Positions 52,878-62,406 of a stretch of DNA of 64,000 nt are shown piece by piece. The notes under the pieces are model-generated. The model did not search any database and was not told the DNA's origin. It worked only from the letters and a program-made list of their open reading frames with translations. The stretch covers positions 124,001 to 188,000 of the forward strand of contig CAYFPS010000003.1 in NCBI GenBank assembly GCA_964345075.1, given 5' to 3'. The stretch is from CAYFPS01 sp964345075. Its GTDB lineage: Bacteria > CAIWAD01. The first letter of the stretch is position 1; the number at the start of each line of letters is the position of its first letter. The position numbers were made by a program, and so were the translations under genes.

Positions 52878-54008
52878 ATGACACAATCCGCACGCGCTGG
52901 GCGCTTGACCGCCCTGGCGCTTTTCCTTTTGATCCTGCTGCAGGCTGGTTGCCAGGGTGGGGCACAGGCCGGCCATGGTAAAATGGGCAAGTCCGACAGC
53001 ACGCGCGTCCAGCCTGTCCCCGTGGAAACCCAGACCATCAGTCGAATGGCGATGAGCGCCCGCCTGCATGTAAGCGGAGTCTTATCCACAGAGCGCAGTG
53101 TGCAGGTTTACAGTCTGGTTCCCGGACATGTTGCTTCCCTCATGGTGGAAGAGGGCGACCGGGTTCAGGAAGGCGACACGCTGCTCAGCCTGGATGATGC
53201 CGAGCTTCTGCTGAATGAGCGCCGTCTGCGTCTGGAGCGGGACAAGAGCATGGCCGATCTGCTTCGTCTGCAGGCGCTTGCCAAGGATAGTCTGGTGCCG
53301 CAGCAGGATGTTGAAGCCGCCGCATATGCAGCGGACCGGGCGCATCTGAGTTGGGAGAGCGCCCAGCTGCAGGTGGAGCGTTCCCGCCTGCGCGCCCCAA
53401 TCTCCGGCGTGGTCAGTCTGCGCAATGTGCAGGTTGGTGATTATGTAAACGGCTCCAGCCCCTTGTATACACTGGTCGATGACCGTGAGGTGATCGCCGT
53501 GGTTGATGTGCCCGAGCGCGAGCTGATGCGTCTGAAAACCGGCCAGGAGGTGCTGGCCACGCTGGCAGCTGCGGGCGACAGCGAGATTCGTGGCTGGATC
53601 AAGCGCATTGCCCCCACGGTGGATCCTTCCAGTGGCACGGTGCGTGTTACCATCGGCCTGCCAAACAGCGAAGGGCGCCTGCGCAGCGGCATGTATGCCC
53701 GCTTCGGCATCATCACGGACACCCGTCAGGATGCGATCGTTCTGCCCAAGCAGGCCCTGATTTATGATCGCGATCAGCTGCTTGTCTGGATTGCCGGTGA
53801 CAGTCTGGCCGAAAAGCGCCGTGTTACAAAAGGCTTCGAGGATGAATGGCGCGTGGAAGCACTAAAGGGTGTGAATGAGGGCGAAGCCTTGATCATTATC
53901 GGCCAGGCCGGCCTGAAGAGCACGACCCCTATTCGTGTGATTCGAGCCGACGGAGTGGAAGTGGCCCTGCCTGATTCCACGGACAGCAAGGAAAGCCTGG
54001 GCTCATGA
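52878..54008 (+). CDS. RND efflux periplasmic adaptor lipoprotein (HlyD/MFP family)
   Basis: 376 aa with lipobox LLQAGC. Biotinyl-lipoyl halves (VPGHVASLMVEEGDRVQEGDTLLSLD and RLRAPISGVVSLRNVQVGDYVNGS) flank a coiled-coil hairpin (about 115-165); a membrane-proximal beta barrel follows (LPKQALIYDRDQLLVWI). It bridges the permeases to an outer-membrane channel, which is not in the window. GGAG lies before ATG 52878. ATGA overlap to the first permease. Confidence 0.93.
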   Translation: MTQSARAGRLTALALFLLILLQAGCQGGAQAGHGKMGKSDSTRVQPVPVETQTISRMAMSARLHVSGVLSTERSVQVYSLVPGHVASLMVEEGDRVQEGDTLLSLDDAELLLNERRLRLERDKSMADLLRLQALAKDSLVPQQDVEAAAYAADRAHLSWESAQLQVERSRLRAPISGVVSLRNVQVGDYVNGSSPLYTLVDDREVIAVVDVPERELMRLKTGQEVLATLAAAGDSEIRGWIKRIAPTVDPSSGTVRVTIGLPNSEGRLRSGMYARFGIITDTRQDAIVLPKQALIYDRDQLLVWIAGDSLAEKRRVTKGFEDEWRVEALKGVNEGEALIIIGQAGLKSTTPIRVIRADGVEVALPDSTDSKESLGS

Positions 54009-57000
54009 ACCCGCCCATTCGTGATCGTCACGAAATCGTAGCCTTCATCAGTTCGCGGCCGGTGGCAGTCAGCATGCTTGTGCTGGCGGTGATGGTCTTT
54101 GGATTGATTTCCATGGGCCGCCTGCCGCTCACGCTGATGCCGGACATTTCCTATCCGAGTATCACCCTTAGAAGCGAATGGGAAGGCGCAGCCCCTGAAG
54201 AAGTCGAGCAGTTTGTATCACGACCCATCGAGCAGGCCATGGGCGTGGTCTCAGGCAAAGTCTCGATCACCAGCCTGAGCCGGGCGGGCCAATCGGATGT
54301 GGTGGTGGAGTTCGGCTGGGATACGGACATGGATCTGGCCATTCAGGACTGCCGCGAGAAGTTGGAAATGGTGCGCCTGCCGGAAGATGCCGATCGCCCG
54401 CTCATTCTGCGCTACGATCCTTCGCTTGATCCCGTGATGCGTCTTGGCCTTAGCTGGAAGGATGCAGCCGGTGATGAAGCGGCCCTGCGCTCCTTGAGGC
54501 GACTGGCGGAAGATCAAATCAAGTTCGAGCTGGAGAAGCTGCCCGGTGTTGCCGCCGTCAAGGTTCGTGGCGGACTGGAAGAGGAGATCCGCGTTGAGTT
54601 GAATGAAAGTGAACTCAGTCTGCGCGGTCTGGATATTCAAACCATCACCCGGCAGCTGGCTGTGGAAAATGTCAATCTGGCCGGCGGTAATCTCAAGGAG
54701 GGCCGCACGGAATATGTCGTGCGCGTGCTCTCGGAATTCAGAAGCCTTGATGACATCGGTGATACACGACTAAGGACCGCCGACGGCACCTGGATTCGTC
54801 TGTCAGATATCGCCGAGATCCTCCGCGCCGGGCGTGATCCGGATGCCCTGACCCGCGTGCAGGGCAGGCCGGCCGTTGAAGTGGAAATCCACAAGGAAGC
54901 CGATGCCAATGTCGTGCAGGTTGCCAAACAGCTCAGGATGAGATTGTTCGGGCCCTCCGGTCAGCCTGCTCAACTGACGGACAGTGCAAGGGCGACAGGG
55001 CCTGCTGGCGGACGAGGCGGCAACCGGCAGGGCAAGGCCTGGTGGCTGGCCGCGACCGTTGCCGAAGCCGGCGCACGGATTGATCTATTAAGCGATCAAA
55101 GCACCTTTATTGATGCCAGCCTGCGCGAATTGCGCGGATCGGCCCTGACAGGCGGCTTGCTGGCCGTGTTGATTCTCTTCCTCTTTCTGAGAAATGTTGC
55201 CGCTACTGCCATGGTCGCTCTGGCCATTCCCCTTAGCATCATCGCGACCTTTGGTCCCATGCAGCTGGCAGGCCTGTCGCTGAATGTGATGTCGCTGGGC
55301 GGGCTGGCTCTGGGCATCGGTATGCTGGTGGATAACGCCATTGTCGTATTGGAGAGCATTCATCGCTGCCGTGAAGAAGGCGATGATCGCCTGCGAGCGG
55401 CGGTGCGGGGCACGGGTGAAGTGGCACAGGCCGTAATCGCTTCCACCCTGACTACTGTGGCGGTTTTCTTTCCCATGGTCTTTGTGGAGGGCGTGGCCGG
55501 ACAGGTCTTTGGCGATCTGGCACTGGTCGTGGTCTTTTCCTTGAGTGCCAGTCTGCTGCTGGCCCTGACCTTTCTGCCGACCCTTGCTGCCCTTGGCGCG
55601 CGAGGCAGGCGTGAAGAAGGGCATCCGGCCTTTACACGCAGCCGCTCCATTTTGCTGGCTGCACCTGAATTCTGGCTGATGGGTAAACGCCGCTTTCTGG
55701 TTTTGATCGAGTGGTGGAAGGCCGGTCGCCTGCTGCGACTGCTGCCTGTGATCCTTGCCCTTGTGCTGCTTCTATTCCGCGTTCTGCTGCAGTTGCTGAT
55801 CGACCTGCATGCCCGCCTGCTGCTGCTGGCGCTGCTGCTTGTGATGCAGATCGCGCGCCTATTGCGCTGGCTGGGCCGCGCTTTGCTCGGCTGGCTGAGC
55901 GGTCTGCTCGAAAAGGTGGCTTCTGGGCCTGTGGGACATGTCCCGCAGCTCTACCACAAACTGCTCTCGGTTAGTCTTTACCGGCCGACCCTGCCACTAT
56001 TGCTGGTGGCGCTCTTTTTTGGAATGATGCTTGTCCTGACGCCGCGTCTGGGCAGGGAGCTGATGCCCGCCATGCATCAGGGTGAGTTTCATGTGGAGGC
56101 GCTGCTTCCGGTGGGAACGCCGCTGGAGCTTACTGCCGAGCGGCTGGAAGCGCTGGAAGCCTTTCTCGCCACACAGCCTGAAGTGGCCGGTTATTCGCTG
56201 GTTGCGGGTAAGGACACACAAGGCGGCATTGACACGGAGGGCGGCGAGCACATGGCCCGCCTGACGGTACGCCTGAAGGCAAGCGACGATCCCGCCCGGC
56301 AGGAAGAAGCCCTGCAGGGCCGACTCAGGCCCTTCCTGGCTACCCTGCCCGAGGTGGACAGCCGCATTGCCTGGCCGGTGCTTTTCAGTTTCAAGACACC
56401 GATTGAGATTCACCTTTTCGGACACGATCTGGACGAGCTCAAGAACCGCACGGCCCAGCTGCTGGAGCGGCTGGAAGCACTTCCCGGGCTGGCGGACCTG
56501 CATGCCGGCGCAGCCAGCGGCAATCCGGAGATACATGTGCTGTTTGACCGGGAAGCACTCGGTCGCCTTGGCCTGAACCTGCAGACTGTGGCCGAGACCC
56601 TGCGCAACATGGTGCTGGGTGATGTGGAAACCGAGTACCGTGATGTGGATCAGCGCATCGACCTGCGCGTTCGCCTGCGCAGTCAGGACCTGATGGGGCT
56701 GGATGATATTCGCCAGCTGGTGATCAACCCCGGCGAGCCGATCGCCATTCCACTTTCGGCAGTGGCCGAGGTCAAGCTGGCCGAGGGGCCGGCCGAGATT
56801 CGCCGTGTGGAGCAGGAGCGTTGCAGCGTGATACGCGCCAATCTGGCAGGCAGCGATCTGGGCACTGTGCTGGACGATTTGAAGGCCGAGCTCTCGGGCA
56901 TGAACTGGACGCGTGATCAGAGCTGGGAGCTGGTGGGTCAGAGTCAGGAAATGGAGCGCTCGCTGAACTCGCTCTACATGGCGCTGGCGCTGGCCATCTT

Positions 57001-57490
57001 TCTGGTCTACGTCGTAATGGCCAGCCAGTTCGAGTCCCTTATGCATCCGCTGGTGATCCTGATAGCCGTGCCGCTGGCCTTTGTCGGCGTGGTGCCGGGC
57101 CTCTGGCTGCTTGATGTGCCGGTCTCGGTGCTGGTCTTTCTGGGGGCGATCATGCTAGTGGGCATTGTCGTCAACAACGCGATCATTCTGGTGGACACGA
57201 TCAACCTGCAGCGTTCCCGCGGCCTGGAACGACATGCCGCCATTCTCAAGGCCGGCGAACTCAGGCTGCGTCCGATTCTGATGACAACGGCCACCACTGT
57301 GCTGGGCCTGCTGCCTCTGGCGCTGGGGCTGGGTGAGGGCAGCGAAATGCGTCGACCGATGGCCCTGACCGTGATCCTTGGCCTTGCCACCAGCACGCTG
57401 CTCACCTTGATTGTGATACCCGTGATCTACGATCGCCTCGAGCGGCTGCTCGACCTGATCCTGCCCGGCAGGCGGGGAGGGCAGGCATGA
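54005..57490 (+). CDS. RND efflux permease, first subunit, with extra hydrophobic insertion
   Basis: 1161 aa, about 120 longer than the usual RND pump. Normal features: GRLPLTLMPDISYPSITL, PEEVEQFVSRPIE, TM4 GMLVDNAIVVLESI and the C-terminal GIVVNNAIILVDTINL. Two insertions are visible: a Gly/Arg stretch about 320-345 and a leucine-rich hydrophobic segment about 565-640 in the middle loop between TM6 and TM7. That could add two to three membrane helices. The normal loops resume at SLYRPTLPLLL. Confidence 0.92.
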   Translation: MNPPIRDRHEIVAFISSRPVAVSMLVLAVMVFGLISMGRLPLTLMPDISYPSITLRSEWEGAAPEEVEQFVSRPIEQAMGVVSGKVSITSLSRAGQSDVVVEFGWDTDMDLAIQDCREKLEMVRLPEDADRPLILRYDPSLDPVMRLGLSWKDAAGDEAALRSLRRLAEDQIKFELEKLPGVAAVKVRGGLEEEIRVELNESELSLRGLDIQTITRQLAVENVNLAGGNLKEGRTEYVVRVLSEFRSLDDIGDTRLRTADGTWIRLSDIAEILRAGRDPDALTRVQGRPAVEVEIHKEADANVVQVAKQLRMRLFGPSGQPAQLTDSARATGPAGGRGGNRQGKAWWLAATVAEAGARIDLLSDQSTFIDASLRELRGSALTGGLLAVLILFLFLRNVAATAMVALAIPLSIIATFGPMQLAGLSLNVMSLGGLALGIGMLVDNAIVVLESIHRCREEGDDRLRAAVRGTGEVAQAVIASTLTTVAVFFPMVFVEGVAGQVFGDLALVVVFSLSASLLLALTFLPTLAALGARGRREEGHPAFTRSRSILLAAPEFWLMGKRRFLVLIEWWKAGRLLRLLPVILALVLLLFRVLLQLLIDLHARLLLLALLLVMQIARLLRWLGRALLGWLSGLLEKVASGPVGHVPQLYHKLLSVSLYRPTLPLLLVALFFGMMLVLTPRLGRELMPAMHQGEFHVEALLPVGTPLELTAERLEALEAFLATQPEVAGYSLVAGKDTQGGIDTEGGEHMARLTVRLKASDDPARQEEALQGRLRPFLATLPEVDSRIAWPVLFSFKTPIEIHLFGHDLDELKNRTAQLLERLEALPGLADLHAGAASGNPEIHVLFDREALGRLGLNLQTVAETLRNMVLGDVETEYRDVDQRIDLRVRLRSQDLMGLDDIRQLVINPGEPIAIPLSAVAEVKLAEGPAEIRRVEQERCSVIRANLAGSDLGTVLDDLKAELSGMNWTRDQSWELVGQSQEMERSLNSLYMALALAIFLVYVVMASQFESLMHPLVILIAVPLAFVGVVPGLWLLDVPVSVLVFLGAIMLVGIVVNNAIILVDTINLQRSRGLERHAAILKAGELRLRPILMTTATTVLGLLPLALGLGEGSEMRRPMALTVILGLATSTLLTLIVIPVIYDRLERLLDLILPGRRGGQA

Positions 57491-60400
57491 AACTCGATCG
57501 CGCACTGCCGGAGATCAGTCTGCGCCGTCCCGTGACGGTCCTGATGCTCTTCATCGCCCTGTGCGCGCTGGGCTTGATTGCCCTTTCCCGCATCCCTTAC
57601 GAAATGATGCCGCTGGGTTTCGAGAGCCCCTACATGGGCTTCTGGGTGCCATATCCCAACTCTACTCCTGCTGAAGTAGAAGAGCGCATCGCCCGCCCCT
57701 TCGAGGAAAACCTGCGCAGCGTACACGGCCTGAAGTACATGGAGGGCTATTCCCAGAGTCATGGCTGCTGGGTATGGATGCAGATGCGTGACGGCACGGA
57801 CATGGACCAGGCCTGGAGTCAGGTACGTGATCGCATCGACCGCAGTTTGGCCCAGAGCACGGTGGACATCGAGCGTGTTGTCCTGCGACGCATGGGCATG
57901 GACGAGGAAGAAGTCTACTGGATGGGCATCTCGTCCAGTCTGGATCCCGGTGAGGCTCGCGCCCTGATCGAGGAGCATCTGCAGCAGCCTCTGGAGCGGC
58001 TGGATGGCGTGGCCAAGGTGGATGTCTGGGGAAGTGACCGCAAAGATGTCCTGATCGACCTGGACCTGGATGCAATGAAGCGGCACAGCCTGAGCGCCTG
58101 GGAGATCAACTCGCTGCTTGGACGAGACAATTTCGCGCGCAGCTGTGGACTGGTCATTGAGGGCGGTCGGCGTTTGAGCCTGCGCGTGGATGCACGCTGG
58201 GACAACCTTGAGGATGTGGCTCGACTGCCACTGGGCAATGGGCTGGTCCTGTCGAATGTCGCCAATGTGCACATGGGTGTGCCCGAAGAGAACTGGGCGC
58301 AGCGCATCGACAAACAGCCCTCATTGATGGTCGGTGTATCACGGGAGAGCACGGCCAATGCCGAAGAGCTCTGCCGCCGCATCGACGAGACTGTATCACG
58401 GGCAGCCTCCGGACCGCTGGCCGGTGACTTCCAGATGAACACGCTGTTCAGTCAGGGCCGCTACATTCGCGAGTCCATCGACAACCTGAAGGAAAGCGGA
58501 CTCTGGGGTGGCTTCTTTGCGCTGGTCGTGCTCTTTTTCTTTCTCAGGCGCTGGACATCCACGCTTGTGATCACGGCGGCCATTCCCTTCTGCGTTTTCA
58601 TTGCTATCACCCTGATCTACTTCCTGGGCTGGTCACTCAACATCATCACCATGATGGGACTGATGATCAGTGTCGGCATGGTCGTCGACAATGCGATTGT
58701 GGTCATGGAAAGTATCACGATCAGCCGCAATGGTGGCGGTGATACAACTGCTGCGCGCCGTGAGGGCGCAATTGCCGGCGCCGCTGAAGTCAGTCTGGCC
58801 GTGACTGTGGCCACGCTGACCAGCATTGTTGTCTTTCTTCCCCTGATGTTGATGGGTGGAAACGGCGGTTTGAGCTTTTTCCTGATGCGCATTGGCATGC
58901 CGGTGGTGGGCAGCTTGCTGGCAAGTCTGCTGGTGGCCCTGCTCTTTATTCCGCAGTTGGCCGCACGCATTCCCCTGCACCTGGAGGCCCGCGAACCGCG
59001 TCTGGTGAAAATGGGAAGAAATCACGCACAGCGCCTCCTGGGCTTTGCCCTGAAACACCGTGGCGAAGCGACCCTGCTGGCCCTGCTGGTGCTTTTCTCC
59101 ATGTCCATTCCCATGCAGCGCGTGGAGAAGAGTGGCGACGGCGAGGGCAATGTGGGCGACTTCCGCATCATCCTCGACATGCCGGCCTCCTATTCGATGG
59201 AGGAGGCAGGTGCTCTGGTTGATCAAATTGAAGATCTGCTTTACGAAAAGGCCGAAAGCTATCGCCTGCGCCTGGTGACCAGCCGCTACAGCAACACCTG
59301 GGGAAACGTGCATGCCTGGCTGGAAAACGAGAGTCGACTCTCCTGGTATGCCTACGCCTGGCGCGAGCTGAGCATTGCCGTGGGTCTTCATGAGCGCAGC
59401 TGGCTTTCCCGGGATGAAGCGCTGGAAGATATGCGCAAACGATTGCCCAAGGTTCCGGGTGTGGAGCTGCGCATGGGTTGGAACGACTGGAGTCAGGAAA
59501 CAGGCACAACGATTCTGGTTCTTGGACCGGACACCGACAGGCTCAAGCTTTTGAGTGATGAAATCAGGCGCCGCATCGATGACCTTGAGAACGTGATCGA
59601 CACCGAACTCGACGTGGAGCGCGGTGACGAGGAACTGGTGCTGCGTCTGGACCGCGATGCGCTTGGTCGCCACGGCCTCAGGGCTTCGGACGCGGCCGGC
59701 ACTGTGCGCTATGCCCTGGCGGGAAACCAGATCGGTCACCTGAGACAGGCAGAGCGCGACATTCCCATTCACCTGCGGCTTGCGCCCGAGGATCGTGATC
59801 AGCTGCATGAACTCCTGCAGCTGGAAACAGGAGGCGGTGAGCTTGCCGTGCCGCTGGAAAATCTGACCACCGTTGAACATGGTCAAAGTCTGGGCACGAT
59901 CCGTCGCAGTCAGGGCAAAACCTTCATGCGCATCAAGGTCTTTGACACTGGGCAGGACAAGGAAGCCTTGAATGGCCAGATCCGCGCAGCGCTGGATGGC
60001 CTGAACATGCCGCCCGGCTACAGCTGGAATCTGGGTCGAAGTTTCGATCGCATGATGGAACAGGAAGCCGAACAGCAGTTCGCCATGATTCTGGCCATTT
60101 CCTTCGTATTCCTGCTGATGGGCGTGCTCTTTGAGAGCTTCAGCATACCGCTGGTGGTGCTGGCCGCCATTCCTTTTGCCTTCTTCGGGGCCTGGTGGGC
60201 GCTTTTCCTGACAGGTACCCCTTTTGACTTGATGGCCGGCATCGGCCTGATCATTCTGGTCGGCGTGGTTGTCAACAATGCGATCGTGCTGGTGGATCTG
60301 GTGGTGCGCCTCAGGCGAGATGGTCACGAGCGCCGCGAGGCCCTGCTGGAAGCGATCAGCCGCCGCTATCGGCCCGTGATGATGACGGCCCTGACCACGG

Positions 60401-60594
60401 TCTGCGGCCTGATTCCGATGGCCATCGGCAATGCTGCCCTGGTCGGCATGCCATACGCGCCGATGGGCCGGGCCATGGCTGGTGGCCTGATTACCAGTAC
60501 TTTCTTTACGCTGATCGTCGTGCCCATCCTTTACACCTGGATTGACGATGGGCGCCTGTTGGTGCTTTCAGTCAAACGGCGTGTGCTGGGCTGA
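57487..60594 (+). CDS. RND efflux permease, second subunit
   Basis: 1035 aa, normal RND length. RRPVTVLMLFIALCALGLIALSRIPYEMMP start, SVGMVVDNAIVVMESITISR (TM4 region with Asp), GVVVNNAIVLVDLVVRLRRDG. Together with the first permease it makes a two-permease arrangement like MdtBC, which may form heterotrimers, though the first partner here is larger. ATGA overlap. Octamers at 58335, 58392 and 58739. Confidence 0.94.
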   Translation: MKLDRALPEISLRRPVTVLMLFIALCALGLIALSRIPYEMMPLGFESPYMGFWVPYPNSTPAEVEERIARPFEENLRSVHGLKYMEGYSQSHGCWVWMQMRDGTDMDQAWSQVRDRIDRSLAQSTVDIERVVLRRMGMDEEEVYWMGISSSLDPGEARALIEEHLQQPLERLDGVAKVDVWGSDRKDVLIDLDLDAMKRHSLSAWEINSLLGRDNFARSCGLVIEGGRRLSLRVDARWDNLEDVARLPLGNGLVLSNVANVHMGVPEENWAQRIDKQPSLMVGVSRESTANAEELCRRIDETVSRAASGPLAGDFQMNTLFSQGRYIRESIDNLKESGLWGGFFALVVLFFFLRRWTSTLVITAAIPFCVFIAITLIYFLGWSLNIITMMGLMISVGMVVDNAIVVMESITISRNGGGDTTAARREGAIAGAAEVSLAVTVATLTSIVVFLPLMLMGGNGGLSFFLMRIGMPVVGSLLASLLVALLFIPQLAARIPLHLEAREPRLVKMGRNHAQRLLGFALKHRGEATLLALLVLFSMSIPMQRVEKSGDGEGNVGDFRIILDMPASYSMEEAGALVDQIEDLLYEKAESYRLRLVTSRYSNTWGNVHAWLENESRLSWYAYAWRELSIAVGLHERSWLSRDEALEDMRKRLPKVPGVELRMGWNDWSQETGTTILVLGPDTDRLKLLSDEIRRRIDDLENVIDTELDVERGDEELVLRLDRDALGRHGLRASDAAGTVRYALAGNQIGHLRQAERDIPIHLRLAPEDRDQLHELLQLETGGGELAVPLENLTTVEHGQSLGTIRRSQGKTFMRIKVFDTGQDKEALNGQIRAALDGLNMPPGYSWNLGRSFDRMMEQEAEQQFAMILAISFVFLLMGVLFESFSIPLVVLAAIPFAFFGAWWALFLTGTPFDLMAGIGLIILVGVVVNNAIVLVDLVVRLRRDGHERREALLEAISRRYRPVMMTALTTVCGLIPMAIGNAALVGMPYAPMGRAMAGGLITSTFFTLIVVPILYTWIDDGRLLVLSVKRRVLG

Positions 60595-60647
60595 TTCCCG
60601 TGTACAAGACAGATCAATGATCGATTCAAAGAAGCTGGGAGGCAGGC

Positions 60648-61628
60648 ATGCCCCGTAAAGTCCTCATGATCGGCGGCGGCATTTTTGTTGGCAGAGCCAT
60701 CGTGTGCCATGCGCTTATGCGCGGCTGGCAGCTTACCGCACTTAGTCGTGGCCGCAGCAAGCCCGGTCCGCCCGCGGGTGTAAAGCTTGTTCAGGGCGAC
60801 CGCATGGATGAAGGCCTCCTGAAGTCGCTGGCTGAGGAAAAGTGGGATCTGGTAGTAGACACCTGCGCCTACCTGCCGCATCAGGTTGAATTGCTTGTGA
60901 AGGTGCTGGGGCCGGTCAGCAGACGCCTGCTCTTCATTTCCACCGTATCCGTTTACGGCATGCCACCGGCCGATCCTTTTACGGAGGATTCCCCACTGCT
61001 GCCAGCCTGCCATGACCGTGAGTTTCTCTACGAGAACTACGGCAAGCTCAAGGTGGCCTGCGAACAGGTCTTGCTGGACGGATTTGCTGAAAAGAGCATT
61101 ATCCTGCGTCCCGGCCTGATTGTGGGTGCCGAGGATCCGACGGATCGTTTTCTCTGGTGGGCCAGGCAGATGCTGAAGGGCGGGCCTGTGCCTGCGCCCC
61201 ATGTGCCTGACCAACCCGTGCAGTGGACGGATGTCGAGGCCCATGCGGCTTTCGGGCTTGATCTGGCCGAAAAGAATGCGAGCGGGATCTGGAACGTGAC
61301 TGGTCCCGAAAAACGCATGGCGCTGGTGGATCTGCTTGGCCAACTGGCGGACGCATTTCATCCCGACGGCCGCGATGGGATTCAGTGGACAAAGCCCGAA
61401 AAGCTCCTGGCTGCAGGCATTGTGCCCTGGCAGGAGATGCCGCTCTGGCTTCCCGACGATCAATCGGCTCTTGACAAGGTTGACAGTCGCAAAGCCTTCG
61501 CCGCAGGCTGGAAGCCCCGTTCACTCGCTGATCAGATTGCCCAGATCAAGCGCGAAGAGCACATCTGGACTGCCCTGAAACGCACGCCTGATCTGGATGA
61601 GCTGCTGGCCGGGAAGCCACTGGGCTAG
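60648..61628 (+). CDS. NAD-dependent epimerase/dehydratase family protein
   Basis: 326 aa extended SDR-like. Rossmann motif VLMIGGGIFVGRAI (a variant of GGTGFxG), STVSVYG with the catalytic Ser, and YENYGKLKVACEQ with the YxxxK pair. The C-terminal half is like the RNA-binding/mRNA-associated epimerase group (CSP41-like) by general look. GGGAGG precedes the ATG. Not clearly linked to the efflux operon. Confidence 0.82.
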   Translation: MPRKVLMIGGGIFVGRAIVCHALMRGWQLTALSRGRSKPGPPAGVKLVQGDRMDEGLLKSLAEEKWDLVVDTCAYLPHQVELLVKVLGPVSRRLLFISTVSVYGMPPADPFTEDSPLLPACHDREFLYENYGKLKVACEQVLLDGFAEKSIILRPGLIVGAEDPTDRFLWWARQMLKGGPVPAPHVPDQPVQWTDVEAHAAFGLDLAEKNASGIWNVTGPEKRMALVDLLGQLADAFHPDGRDGIQWTKPEKLLAAGIVPWQEMPLWLPDDQSALDKVDSRKAFAAGWKPRSLADQIAQIKREEHIWTALKRTPDLDELLAGKPLG

Positions 61629-61691
61629 TGTCAGCGGGACTTGGCGCTGGGTAAGAGTGTCAAGGGGCGATCAGCTTTGAGTTATCCACAT

Positions 61692-61726
61692 GGTGCCAGA
61701 CACGTGCCAGACACGTGTCTGGCACC
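61692..61726. repeat. REP-like palindrome GTGCCAGACACGTGTCTGGCAC
   Basis: A 22-bp perfect palindrome (61704-61725, arms GTGCCAGACAC/GTGTCTGGCAC) preceded by a direct copy of its left arm (61694-61704). It lies in the 182-bp gap between the epimerase and apaG. The form resembles mobile or REP palindromes seen in many environmental genomes. Confidence 0.6.
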
Positions 61727-61781
61727 CCGCCTGTTTCACCTTTCACACCACCAATCCTTGGAAAAAAAGTTTGGGAACCCT

Positions 61782-61788
61782 TACTTCG
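61782..61788 (+). promoter_or_regulatory. Candidate promoter of apaG
   Basis: TTGGAA, an 18-bp spacer and TACTTCG, 23 bp before the apaG start. Confidence 0.35.
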
Positions 61789-61810
61789 CCGATGAAGAAG
61801 GGGAGCCACC

Positions 61811-62221
61811 ATGAGCAGCACGCATTCCAGCACATTGACCGACGGCATTCGGGTTGATGCCCGTCCACGTTTTCAGCCGGAACACTCCGAGCCGGAAAAC
61901 GGTCGTTTCGTTTACAGCTATTCCATTCGCATTACCAACGAGGGCACGAGCACGGTCATGCTGATCAGCCGGCACTGGATCATCATTAACGACGACGGCC
62001 ACAGGGAAGAGGTCAATGGTCTTGGTGTGGTCGGACAGCAGCCGGTACTGGCTCCAGGCGAGAGTTTTGAGTACGAAAGCTTCTGCCCGATTGACAGTGA
62101 TTTCGGCACCATGGAAGGCAGCTTCAGCTTCATTGACGAGCACGGTGATTCGCTGGAAGCCACGGTTGGCCGCTTCTATCTGGTAGCCCGCGAGCATTTG
62201 CAGGCCGGCAGCCCCTGCTGA
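61811..62221 (+). CDS. apaG: ApaG domain protein
   Basis: 136 aa, single ApaG (DUF525) beta-sandwich. Signature strands FVYSYSIRITNEGTSTVMLISRHWIIINDDG and GEQ-like VVGQQPVLAPGESFEYESFCPI are clear. Function unsettled; linked to cobalt resistance and Mg2+ in enterobacteria. GGGGAG precedes ATG 61811. Confidence 0.93.
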   Translation: MSSTHSSTLTDGIRVDARPRFQPEHSEPENGRFVYSYSIRITNEGTSTVMLISRHWIIINDDGHREEVNGLGVVGQQPVLAPGESFEYESFCPIDSDFGTMEGSFSFIDEHGDSLEATVGRFYLVAREHLQAGSPC

Positions 62222-62406
62222 TCCCGGCTCCTGCCTTTATGCCATGACCTTTCCAGCCCTGCTAAGGGCCCCGATCCAAACCTGCCAATCTGAATCCTCT
62301 GCCCCATCGGGCAAGGGACTCCGCCCCTGATTTGGTAAACTGAGCGTTTATGCCGCGCGCGTTTGAATGTTCGCGGCAACCCCCGCTGGATCAACCCGGA
62401 GGTTCC

